Part shown: piece by piece, positions 49,456-59,809 of the stretch | Position numbering within the stretch: the stretch's first letter is position 1 | Layout: every line of letters begins with the position of its first letter | Assembly: GCA_964019055.1 (NCBI GenBank) | Contig: OZ025207.1 | Location: 12,709,357-12,773,356, forward strand | Length of the DNA stretch: 64,000 nucleotides | From: Anthopleura xanthogrammica | Taxonomy: Eukaryota > Cnidaria > Anthozoa > Actiniaria > Actiniidae | Reading direction: 5' to 3' | Made by a program: the position numbers and the translations under genes | Notes under the pieces: generated by a model | Seen by the model: only the letters and a program-made list of their open reading frames with translations | Told to the model about the DNA's origin: nothing | Database searches by the model: none

Positions 49456-49490
49456 AACTGACGTTTCGGACGTTAGTCCTTCGTCGGAGT
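49456..49490 (-). other. Hammerhead-like decayed motif
   Basis: Minus strand reads CCGACGAAGGACTAACGTCC then GAAACGTCAG: a CNGANGA-like box, a GGAC/GTCC stem and GAAAC, the order of a hammerhead ribozyme core as found in Penelope-like and other retroelements. The core departs from CUGAUGA, so catalysis is doubtful. A related, weaker motif is at 40480-40530 on the same strand. Confidence 0.35.
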
Positions 49491-49849
49491 AAATGTGTAT
49501 ATACACCTAATTGCAATAACGTTTTCATATAAATATATAAAAAAAAACAAATAGGAATACTGCTTATCAGATAATAAAAATATATTTTAAAATATTAGAA
49601 ATTAATGTAATACCTTCACTGATACTGATTTTTCATGGTAATCTACTACTCAGAAAAAGTATCAATGATAATCTCATAATTTCTTATATATTTTAATATA
49701 TATATGTTATTTTTCTGAGAAAGGGTCAAAGTTTTCGCAAATGGATGTATATATGGGTGTATCACGATATTGATATATCACTGAGGTGCATGGTGGATAG
49801 ACAGCATGACCTAATATTTAATATGCCTAATACATATGAGAGGAGTTTC

Positions 49850-50266
49850 TCTCTTGTGCTTCGAGGGTTTTCCTCCGATTTTCCTCCCTCAAAACCTATC
49901 ATGCAGACGCTAATTCGAATTCGATCTGTGAGTTAGCCATGCCCTGACTTAGATCAGCCCAGAAGTTGTTTCGTGGTTCAATCTGTGAGTTAGCCATGCC
50001 CTGACTTAGATCAGCCCAGAGGCTGTTTCAGGGTTGGATCTGTGAGTTAGCCATGCCCTGACTTAGATCAGCCCAGAGGTTGTTTCAGGGTTCGATCTGT
50101 GAGTTAGCCATACCCTGACTTAGATCAGCCCAAAGGTTATTTCAGGGTTTGATCTGTGAGTTAGCCATGCCCTGACTTAGATCAGCCCAGAGGTTGTTTC
50201 AGGGTTGGATCTGTGAGTTAGCCATACCCTGACTTAGATCAGCTCAGAGGTTATTTCAGGGTTCAA
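49850..50266 (+). mobile_element. SINE with its tail expanded into a 57-bp tandem array
   Basis: The SINE body ('tctctcttgtgcttcgagggttttcctcc') leads into the tail unit 'atctgtgagttagccatgccctgacttagatcagcccaga'. This unit repeats at 49924, 49981, 50038, 50095, 50152 and 50209, an exact 57-bp period, with few substitutions. Confidence 0.9.
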
Positions 50267-51207
50267 AACAATTTGATTTTTTTTACAGCGTAAATTATAT
50301 ATTTAGTTTTTCTTTGACTTCAAAAAAACACACTCATTATTATTCATTATCACTCAAACCACAAACATACACGACTCATGTTAAGTTTAATTGTTCTTTA
50401 AATTCTAAAACGTTCTATGTTTTTATTAGAATTTCTATTCATATGATAATTTTCATTTAAAATTTTTTATCAAAATAGAAATTGGCTTTTAACTATCAAT
50501 TATCTTTGATCTCCAACGGCCGAGAATGTTCGTCTTTCCTTTGAATTTACTGTAAAAAAAAACCCACTGTGAATTGTCTACAGTAAAAACATTTTTTTAA
50601 ATTGTTTATTGCTCTCTTATTGCAATTATTTTCATTTCAAATGGACGAGAGTAGTTCTCCTTTTTATGTTTAGCAAAACAATAGAAAACACTTATCCAAA
50701 GTAAATTGTCTCCAATAATAACGATCTTTTCAAGTACATCTCTTAGAATTCTCTTCACAACTCGCCTTACTAACGACGATCATTATGTCCGCGGCATGAA
50801 TTCGTCTTTTTAAGCCGCACGAGTAGAAAAAAGGGTCTTAATTCAAAGGATATTCATTATGCATTCCATGTATATATTTTATTAATTTTTTATTGAATTT
50901 CATATTTTACTAGAATGCTCCTTCACCAGGGTGATTTCCAAGGTCTCGTAAATAACGACTTAGAAATAACAGATAGAAATGATAATATGTAGATTCAATT
51001 ATTTACGAGGTAAGATTAAAGTTGAACGCGAATGTTGGGAAAAACTAAAAGGTTTTCGAACTTAAGGTTATCATCTGACTTATAGATTTATCTTATGGAA
51101 GCAAACTTCATGACACGGTATTCCTGCTTGACAAAGACCATTCTGCCATTCTACTGCTTTGTAAACAGGTCACTGCCTACACCAATGGGTAACGTTTAAT
51201 GAATGAG

Positions 51208-51360
51208 ATGCTACGTGCGCTGTGATTGGGCAGCTTAAAATTTGCAATCGAGTTCTAAAATATTAGATACTACGTGCGCTGTGATTGGCCAACTGAAACT
51301 TTTTGAAATTGAGTTCTAAAATGTTAGTTACTACGTGCGCTGTGATTGGCTAGCTGAAAT
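51208..51360. repeat. Three-unit ~60-bp tandem repeat
   Basis: 'ctacgtgcgctgtgattgg' occurs near 51211, 51270 and 51332, each followed by an A/T-rich spacer with 'gagttctaaaatnttag'. It runs straight into a MITE family 1 copy. Confidence 0.85.
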
Positions 51361-51366
51361 GTGCTA

Positions 51367-51500
51367 TAGACCCCTTGCAGGAATTCGGAATGCAGCTCAT
51401 TTTGGAGGACAAAACAATAGGTTCTAATTCTCAGGAGATTGAAATTCTTTTGTTTTGTCCTCCAAATTGAGCTGCTTTGAGGTCACGTGAAAGGGGTCTA
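51367..51500. mobile_element. MITE family 1, copy 6 (intact ends)
   Basis: TAGACCCCTTGCAG...AAGGGGTCTA flanked by TA, with arms GGAGGACAAAACAA / TTGTTTTGTCCTCC-type complementarity across the whole element. Best case for a TA target duplication. Confidence 0.85.
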
Positions 51501-51794
51501 TATGAGGCTAGCGTTGCGTGCGCTAGTGTAATCTCCTTCCAAATCTTTGATAAAATATTTTAATACGACAACTTATATGAATTGACTGTAGTAAGATAAA
51601 CACTTGAGATTGTAGGATACTCTAGAGCCAGAGAATTCCTACTTTCCTCGTTCCTGGCTCTGTATTACAGTATAAAGATACACCTAGGTCGTTTTATATT
51701 TATCATACATAAATTCGCGGTTAACGGTCAACTTGATCGTTCTATTTCTCATGATATTTGTATGAAATACTAAAAAACATGCTGGGATTTCCCT

Positions 51795-51972
51795 TTGAAA
51801 ATGGTATGTTGTCCAATTTCAGACCACGTGTCATTCCCTAGAGTATCATTTCTTTGTTTAACGGTTGTGCATGAGAAGACATGAATATGGATACAACTCA
51901 AACAAAGAATCTTATTCTCAAGAGAATGAATGGGAGATAAAAAAAACAGCCCAAGCTGAAAAGGTGTATTGC
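51795..51972. mobile_element. MITE family 2 copy
   Basis: TTTCAGACCACGTGTCATTC on the left, AGCCCAAGCTGAAAAGGTGT on the right, with GTTTAACGGTTGTGCATGAG in the centre. The right-hand CACGTG has been lost. Confidence 0.75.
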
Positions 51973-52281
51973 GGACAAGCTGATAAGGATTAAGGAAATG
52001 ACCCTTGAAAGTCATTATCTTGACATGGTTCAGTAGTAATTAGTTTTTGAGAGGATTTCGATTTCAACCCTCGCAAAAGCTTTCTAGAGATTAGCGGTTA
52101 CCTTGACAACGTAATAGTGGTAATTAAGGTTGTTAGACACTAAGCACGGAGAAGATGACATTATGGATATTGTCATTTAGCGCTAGTTATGGACAAATCG
52201 TCTGCTACTTATTTTAGCTATTTTTTCCATTCCCTTTCCTTTCCCTTGGATTCGCTTCTGCTCATTTTCTTTCCTTCTCTC

Positions 52282-52925
52282 CTGTTCTGTTCTGTTCTGT
52301 TCTGTTCTGTTCTGTTCTGTTCTGTTCTGTTCTGTTCTGTTCTGTTCTGTTCTGTTCTGTTCTGTTCTGTTCTGTTCTGTTCTGTTCTGTTCTGTTCTGT
52401 TCTGTTCTGTTCTGTTCTGTTCTGTTCTGTTCTGTTCTGTTCTGTTCTGTTCTGTTCTGTTCTCTTGTGTTGTCTTGTCTTGTCTTGTGTTGTGTTGTGT
52501 TGTGTTGTGTTGTGTTGTGTTGTGTTGTGTTGTGTTGTGTTGTGTTGTGTTGTGTTGTGTTGTGTTGTGTTGTGTTGTGTTGTGTTGTGTTGTGTTGTGT
52601 TGTGTTGTGTTGTGTTGTGTTGTGTTGTGTTGTGTTGTGTTGTGTTGTGTTGTGTTGTGTTGTGTTGTGTTGTCTTTTGTTGTCTTGTCTTGTGTTGTCT
52701 TGTCTTGTCTTGTCTTGTCTTGTCTTGTCTCGCTTGTCTTGTGTTGTCTTGTCTTGTCTTGTCTTCTCTCGTCTTTTCTTCTCTTCTCTTTTCTTCTCTT
52801 CTCCTCTCTTCTCTTCTCTTCTTTCTCTCTTCCCTCTCTTCTCTTCTCTTCCCTTCTCTTCCCTTCTCTTGTCTTTCCTTTCCTTCTCTTGTCTTTCCTT
52901 TCCTTTCCTTTCCTTTCCTTTCGTT
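52282..52925. repeat. Compound pentanucleotide array
   Basis: (CTGTT)n at 52282-52462 changes to (GTGTT)n at about 52484-52671, then (CTTGT)n, then CTCTT/CCTTT variants to 52925. All strands and frames stay open for long distances because the 5-bp unit lacks stops, producing false proteins of up to 287 residues. Confidence 0.98.
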
Positions 52926-53037
52926 CCTTTTCATATTGATCAATTCGTCCATTCTTTACATTCATTTGTTCATCAGTTCGTTCCTTTATTCATTGATTCA
53001 CTTTTATCATACTACTATAAACGATTGTGCGGTCACA

Positions 53038-53098
53038 GTACTCGATCTATGAGTTAGCCGTGCCCTGATTTTGATTAGCCCAGAGTTTGTTTCAGGGG
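53038..53098 (+). mobile_element. SINE tail fragment
   Basis: 'ctcgatctatgagttagccgtgccctgattttgattagcccagag' followed by 'tttgtttcagggg', the same tail that is amplified at 49924-50266. Confidence 0.7.
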
Positions 53099-53579
53099 CA
53101 TGGATAACATTTGAAGGAATAATTAAAGTTTTTAATAAATGCTTTATTGCGTACCACAACTTATTATTAAGAGTACAATATTGGTGTTCAAACGAAACAC
53201 AGGCACGTAGCACCTCATGTTCATGAGGCGTCTTCAAATAAATGTGAAAATTTTAATTAATACACTTTAAGATACATAGTGCAATGTTGAAACTTGTGAT
53301 TCCTAAAAAGCCCAAATACCAAAATTTTTATTGAAAACGAAACAATCTTCTTAGTGAAGACCAGAACGGTTTTCGTATGAGTGAGAAACGTATGGCACTG
53401 ACTTACAGTACGTACACCGCGGTACGACATGCCGTAACATTGAAATGGCTTCCCATTGTCTTTCAGTAGTTCATCCAATCACAACGCGTAGTTACGGCTG
53501 CGGTAAGATAACGTATGGCTTCGAATTTGCCGTATCGTTTCCCACTCATATTAGAACCATTCAAGAAATGTCAAATTTC

Positions 53580-56500
53580 TTAATCTTGTATCTTGAGGAA
53601 ATTTTTCAATTCAGACTTGTCTATTTTGTTGTCTTTATTCTTGTCGAGTTTTGACCTCACGATGTTGGAATACTCGGACATGTCTTGTTCGGTTATCTGG
53701 GGGGAAAAAATGATCAAGAATATTTAGGAATTCAATTACATGTCAGAAATGATAATAACTATGACTTATGTCCCCACATTCTTCATGTAGAATCGGTACT
53801 GAAAGTATTGTAGCAGGAGTTAGGTGCACTTTAATGAAAAGAGATGCACGCCACCTTAATTGAATGGCGCAAATTTTATGACCCACTTGTACTTTCTTCT
53901 CCATTCCCACCCCTTCTGATAGTTAATGAATGGTCATCTATATATCTTACCGCATCTCCGTCAAGCACAAGGAGATCTGCTAGTAGCTTATCCAGCTCTA
54001 CTCCTTCGATAGTACCATTCTTGTCCTTCAAGTAAAGTAGTATTATGTTAGATGTATTCATTTTAGCGATGCTATTTCAAGTATCACAATGTGACTCAAC
54101 TTCTGAAATCAATGAGACACAAATGCGTCCCCCTAACTATACATTGCAATAGATGAGCTCAAAAAATAAGCTTCATATTGTTAGACTGTAGTATATGTTT
54201 TAATAGACCATTGTCAATCATTTGTTGGAGGTTTTAGAATATCAATCGTCTTATGTGTGAAATATTTGTAGAAAAAAAACCCTGCAAGTTTATTATCAAC
54301 TGCTTTATAAGCAGCATAGTTTGGTATGGACGAGCGGATATTTAATCCTCTCAAATAGCTTTACTTTTCTCTTTTCCAATCAGTGTATATAATACTCTTA
54401 AATGGCTTTCCTGTCTGGTCCAATCAGAAGCAAAGCTCATTTTCATCCAATCTGAATTCAGGAAAATCTCGCTTGACATCTTAGAAGTTTCTTATCCCTT
54501 AGAAATACACTTTTTGACATTTAAAATCATGCTATTACCTTATCGTAGTTGGCAAATATGTTTTCGAATTCTTCGCTTGATTTTCCCTGTGAAATATTAA
54601 ATATAACAATTCCATATCAACGTTTTCCTTCCTTCATTGAAATTCGGTATTTGAAATATATTAAGTTTGATAAATATATTAAGTTTGTTTTGAGTAATAT
54701 GGGGAATTGTCGCTGAGGCTGCGTAGCGCTACAAGAGGCGTATTTGAATTCTAAAAGGGCATGGATTACTTAATTTGAGTGTATAAGGCTCTAGCGTAAA
54801 AAGACAGTAGAGGTTGGGCGGGAAGGGACTTTTGAAGGACATATGAACGTTATTCGTGTGCATGTTTATCTGTGTATGTGGAGCAATTGGCAATTGGAAA
54901 TGGTCAATTTTTAATGTAAGATGGCAAAAAAACTAGGGCCTGACCTGTAGCCCTCTCATCTGCTACGTCTATATGTTAAGGACACAATTCTAGGTGTCTA
55001 TCTATGGCTCAAGAGATCCCTCATGAAAACAGCCGAATATTGGACACTTCGGTCTTGGTTAGTTTACCTGGAAGCTTGGAGAGGCTGCATCTACTTGAAG
55101 GTAGCTGTTATTAAAATTGAAAAGGTATCAAATGTGTCGTGTAACGTGTTGCGCAATGTTTTGACGTTACTATGGTACTGTAATACGAACAACAATGACG
55201 TGTATCATGTTGCGCAACATTTATGACGTTACTAAGGTACGGTAATACGAACAACAATGACGTGTATCATGTTGCGCAACATTTATGACGTTACTAAGGT
55301 ACGGTAATACGAACAACAATGACGTGTATCATGTTGCGCAACATTTATGACGGTACTAAGGTACGGTAATACGAACAACAATGACGTGTAACATGTTGCG
55401 CAACATTTATGACGTTACTAAGGTACGGTAATACAAACAACAATGACGTGTATCATGTTGCGCAATATTTTGACGTTACTAAGGTACGGTATTAAGGGTA
55501 ACAATGACGTGTAACATGTTGCGCAACATTTTTGACGTTACTAAGGTACGGTAATAAGGGTCACAATGTCGTGTAACATGTTGCGCAACATTTTTGACGT
55601 TACTAAGGTACGGTAATAAGAGTCACAATGTCGTGTAACATGTTGCGCAACATTTTTGCGATACTAGAAATCCTAGTTACTTTTTAACATTTCTGTAATT
55701 TAACAGAAGACTTAGCTTGATTCTTTTATTTTTCAGCTGTGTGTTGGTTGGAATTGCTCCCAGAATGCCCAAGTCGTATAAGGTAAATGAAAATGAATAG
55801 ATTTACTTACTCAAAGAGATCATTTCTTGAAAGACCCCCAACGCTTTGCTTATTGAATTTGTCCAACTACCATAAAAGGAAAAGAACCACACGATAATAT
55901 AAAATTCTTTCATATAATCTAAAGTATTTTTTGTAACAAGTTTATGAATAGATCTTATTTTTGTCTGGGTGCAATGTTTACCCATTTCAGAGCACGTGTC
56001 ATTCTCTTGAGAATAATATTCTTTCTTTGACTTGTATCCACATTCATGTGTCTTCTCATGAGCAACCGTTAAAGAAGCGATACTCTAGGGAATAACACGT
56101 GGTCTGAACAATAGACTATTTTTCCCTTGGAAAACTGAATACTTTCTCATGTAAATCAGATTAGACCAGATTAAATCGTTCCTTCCTTCCGTCATGGCTG
56201 CCATCACGTGATGGTCTTAGTGCTAGGGAACGGGGGGGGGGGGGGGGGGATTAACTCAGAGTGAACAGATTGTCAGTATTTCACAGATGAAAACAGGTAT
56301 AAGGATTATCTGATTGAAGAACGCTTAATTTCCTTACAGTTTGATTGGTTACCCCCAAAATGCAAAGTATTATGGGAAATATGAAAATTGTGAATTCGTC
56401 GTTCCTTTCGATGGATTTTCTGTGCATCAATATCTCATAGAATCGACTTACCAAGGAATGATGTAGGATTTTGATTTTATTCGCCAGTTGCTCATCACTA

Positions 56501-58428
56501 AGGCTTTGTTTCGTCGTTGGGCGACATTTTAGGATTAAGTCATGAAGAAAATTCTTTAAAACAATAACAAGGGTCAATATTACACTTTTTGGAAAGTCTT
56601 TTAGAGGAGTTTTCATGTTATTGGAAAACAATCATGGCATATTCGTAGCTGTGCGGCAACCGTAGTGTATTTTACAGTGCAGGTGCTCGAACCATGAACA
56701 CTTCGAGATTTTTTTGACATTTTTTCATAACCATCCAATCATCATTCTCTATTGAAACAAAGGAATAAAGGATTTTTAAGAGTCATCCAATCACAACAAA
56801 CGGCATAATTTACGTGATTTGGTAGTTCATTAGTTCACATGAAGGAAATTTCCCGCCTTTTGTTGTGATTGGATGCCACCTAAAATATGCTTGATTCCTT
56901 TGGAGAGCGCTAAGCAAAAAAACTATGGAGAGCGCTAAGCAAAAAAACTATGGAGAGCGCTGAGCAAAAAAACCTCGAACTTTTCATTATTCGAGTGCCT
57001 GCACTTTAACGTAGCCGTAACTTCGCTTTGTGATTGGATGAATTACAATAGGAAGCCATTTCAATATTACAGCATGTCGTATCGTGTACGTGCTGTGAGT
57101 AAGTACCGGATACATTCATATGAAAACCACTTTAGTGCTGAGGTTTCACTTACGTCTAATTCAGTTCCCTCGAGACTTCCATTGCTGTTCACATCATACT
57201 GTTTCCAAATCTAAAAAAACAAAATGACGTCAGTGCTAACGAATCTAAAAGGGTAAATATTTGATTGGGTTGCCTGTGGTTCCACAGGGACTCCAATCCT
57301 TCCATGTTGTATCATTCATATACGCACCCTAATGAAATCCACTCCACAGATGGACTTTCCATGTTGGCAGAATTGCTGTAAAAAGTTCCTCTGGGTCGGC
57401 AATATTTCTTTCAGCTGCGAGAATAGTTCAGTCAGTATTGAACTAAGGATGCAGTTCAGTGGACATAATCCACTTGGGTGCAATGTTTTCCTATTTCAGG
57501 CCACGTGTCATTCCCTAGAGCATCATTTCTTTGTTTAACGGTTGCGCATGAGAAGACGCATGAATAAGGATCAAACTCAAACAAAGAATTTTATTCTAAA
57601 GAGAATGACACGTGGTCTGAAATGGAAAAACATTACGCCCAAGGTAAAGAAGTCTATAGACTCCTTGCACGTGACGTCAAAGCAGCTCAATTTGAAGGAC
57701 AAAACAAAAGAATTTCAATCTCCTGAGAATTGAAACCTATTGTTTTGTCCTCCAAATTGAGCTGCATTCAGACGTTCTGGAAGGGGTCTATTCCAGCCTG
57801 AAAGTAATCCTTTTGAAACCTTCCTAATCTCAAGAGAATTTTTGTTGGTCGAGATGAACTGCGCAAGACAATAACGGAATATCATTTGTATAATTGTATC
57901 TTTCCTAAATTCTGATTGGTTGACATAACTGATAGGTTTGATCATGCGCATTAGCAGATTCAAGTAAGTCACGAACCTCATTCTTAGCGATCTTGCCATC
58001 ACCGTTCTTGTCCAGCTTGTTCAGCAATACTGTCTTAAACTCTTTGAGTGCATCACCAGTAAGCTAGAAATAGGAATCAGTATTGCTTAGTCAATGAGTC
58101 TTGATTTCGTAGAGTTTTATTATTCTCAAGGTCTATCCTTATTATCTTTAGTCTATATATATCTAGTCTGCATATCTAGAGTCCAGTTTTATTATTCTCT
58201 AGGTCTATCCTTATTATCTTTAGTCTATATATATCTAGTCTGCATATCTAGAGTCCAGTTTTATTATTCTCTAGGTCTATCCTTATTATCTTTAGTCTAT
58301 ATATACCTAGCCTGTATATCTAGCTTTCAATTAGTTTTTTTTTTTTTTTTATCGAGGATTTTTATTATCAGTATTATTGTTTCGTGATTGTAAGGGCACT
58401 GAGACCCAGTTGTGGTGCCTTAGAACTG

Positions 58429-58511
<83 letters not shown>

Positions 58512-59809
58512 CATGTGGTTTATTTCAACTTTTGTCTGACTTGACTTTTTACAGAAGATTGCGGAAATATGGCATAATTTCTAAGCAAAATTCTTAATTT
58601 CCGTACTATTATCATAATGGTTATTATTATTATTATTATCATAATCATCATCATCATCATCATCATCATCAATTTTTCCCATATCTATAATTCATACGCG
58701 TCAGGTTACCATATCCCGCCAATTCGCCGCGCATGTGCAATACATTTTACATAATTTTTGAGTGTTATTCTAGAGGTTAATTTATAAAATTTTACTAATC
58801 AGCTATTGTTAATTATATCATCGTAGGTATCTTCCAGGAGGCTATATACAAGTTTAAGCACATCTAAAAGTTATCTTGGAGTGTGTTGGGACCTGCTACG
58901 GGTAGGTACCTGTTGTATGTTTATTTCTTGTTTTACAAATAAATAATTATCAGGATATGAATTATTGATTAAAATAAGGTTTGTATTTGAATATATATGT
59001 AGAAGTAGAGATAGAGGAAAATTAATGACTTAGAAAATATAAGAATTTCAAAAAGAAGTGAATATGATTTCGTTTCAGCTGTACAAATAAAATTCTAAAA
59101 TATATCGTTAATAGGTTATCTATAATCTGTAACGAATTTATTTATCTTGAAAACTTGATTTCTTAGTTTGAAAAACTGAACGCTTTCTCGGCATTAGATA
59201 AAATAATAATATTAAAGAGCACTAAAAACTGATAAAAATAAATTATTTTTTTAGCTGAATAACTCATAAACTAAAATACTGTTTGTTCTAAGAATGATTT
59301 GTTTGTATGTGTACCTTAAGCAAAGCAAGCTCCCACAACAAACCTAGTGCTCTGCCCAAAGCATACCCAGTTATATTCTACTCTTCTGGACATGTTGCGT
59401 TATGATAGAGAAAATTATTCTTACCTTTTCCTGAGAAATATCTTTAATCAAGTCATCCAATTCTTTCTTTTCAATAAAGCCATTTCCTACGGATTGGAAT
59501 TCAAAGCATAAAAACTTTAATTTCAACTTTACACTGAATAATAGCAGAAAAAAATATAAGATAAAACTGTTTTGAATCTTAGAATAAGTAGAAAATTTCT
59601 TTCATTTTTATATTCATTTATTTTTACTTTTATTACGTTTCTTCCTTTCGATTAGCTTTACTTTTAAACTAAAAAAATGCAAGCCATAAAATAGCTCAAA
59701 ACCTACCATCTTTGTCATACTTTTGAAATCTTTCGTCAAAGCCTTCTTCGTCGATTTTTCCAAAATGCGTTAGGAAAAAAGTTTCTATCTCATCGTCGTA
59801 AGAACACAT
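53580..59809 (-). CDS. Six-EF-hand protein B (calbindin/calretinin/secretagogin family)
   Basis: Eleven coding exons: 59809-59707, 59486-59425, 58063-57977, 57414-57328, 57210-57154, 56553-56452, 55866-55811, 55104-55068, 54586-54539, 54025-53951, 53696-53580. They total 831 nt (276 aa), all in phase. Loops: DKDGNGFIEKKE (32-43), DKNGDGKIAKNE (73-84), DVNSNGSLEGTE (119-130), DKDKNGTIEGVE (212-223), DKNKDNKIDKSE (256-267, Gly6 replaced by Asn). The fourth hand (LDKFNKQSVGGLSRNDLF, from residue 167) has lost the loop spacing and probably does not bind Ca2+. Exon junctions fall at equivalent codons to gene A, so the two arose by tandem duplication. Exon 8 was placed by phase: only the acceptor at 55104 restores the frame. 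Confidence 0.92.
55130..55665. repeat. ~62-bp minisatellite, nine units, gene B intron 7
   Basis: TGTTGCGCAA recurs at 55147, 55209, 55270, 55332, 55394, 55456, 55517, 55579 and 55641. Each unit has 'aatgacgtgta', the palindrome TGTTGCGCAACA (contains TTGCGCAA, the C/EBP-type palindrome) and 'gacgttactaaggtacggtaata'. Confidence 0.95.
55960..56115. mobile_element. MITE family 2 copy, 3' truncated
   Basis: TGGGTGCAATGTTTACCC, CATTTCAGAGCACGTGTCATTC on the left and GGGAATAACACGTGGTCTGAA on the right. It ends before the distal right arm. Confidence 0.7.
56901..56973. repeat. 25-bp tandem repeat, three units
   Basis: 'tggagagcgctaagcaaaaaaacta' occurs at 56901, 56926 and 56951, the last with 'tgagc' and a changed end. 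It lies in intron 5 of EF-hand gene B. Confidence 0.9.
57473..57650. mobile_element. MITE family 2 copy
   Basis: ACTTGGGTGCAATGTTTTCC to GGAAAAACATTACGCCCAAG with both CACGTG sites kept (GGCCACGTGTCATTC, GACACGTGGTCTGAA). It is directly followed, 6 bp later, by a MITE family 1 copy. Confidence 0.82.
57657..57790. mobile_element. MITE family 1, copy 7
   Basis: TAGACTCCTTGCAC to GGAAGGGGTCTA with CAGCTCAATTTGAAGGACAA and TTGTCCTCCAAATTGAGCTG arms. Intron 3 of EF-hand gene B. Confidence 0.8.
58112..58330. repeat. 73-bp tandem repeat, three units
   Basis: 'agttttattattctc' begins units at 58112, 58185 and 58258, each with 'aggtctatccttattatctttagtctatatata' and 'ctagtctgcatatctagagtcc'. Its apparent 97-residue membrane-like frame is a product of the repeat. 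Confidence 0.9.
58429..58511. repeat. (ATT)n microsatellite
   Basis: Uninterrupted TTA trinucleotides for over 80 bp in gene B intron 2; a shorter TTA/TCA mixture follows near 58620-58671. Confidence 0.97.

Larger units (their letters stand above)
46023..53579. other. Intergenic region between EF-hand genes B and A
   Basis: Upstream of gene A (46023-47000) I see no clear TATA box; a 'gcgcatgcg' motif lies near 46105. The rest holds short AT-rich frames with no family resemblance, a GATG array (48644-48842), a hammerhead-like motif, a SINE with amplified tail (49850-50266), a short tandem repeat, two MITEs (51367, 51795) and a long pentanucleotide array (52282-52925). No protein gene or RNA gene is supported. 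Confidence 0.55.
58064..59424 (-). other. EF-hand gene B intron 2
   Basis: Contains a three-unit 73-bp repeat, an (ATT)n array, an (ATC)n tract (about 58645-58671) and otherwise AT-rich unique DNA. No gene is visible. Confidence 0.65.

Noticed and set aside
52183..53057. Frames up to 287 residues (Cys-Val-Leu or Asn-Thr-Thr-Gln repeats)
   Set aside because: Pentanucleotide repeats without stop codons stay open in several frames on both strands; no unique sequence or splice context supports a protein.
58094..58387. 97-residue hydrophobic frame with three similar segments, membrane-protein-like
   Set aside because: Frame generated by the 73-bp tandem repeat inside an intron of EF-hand gene B.
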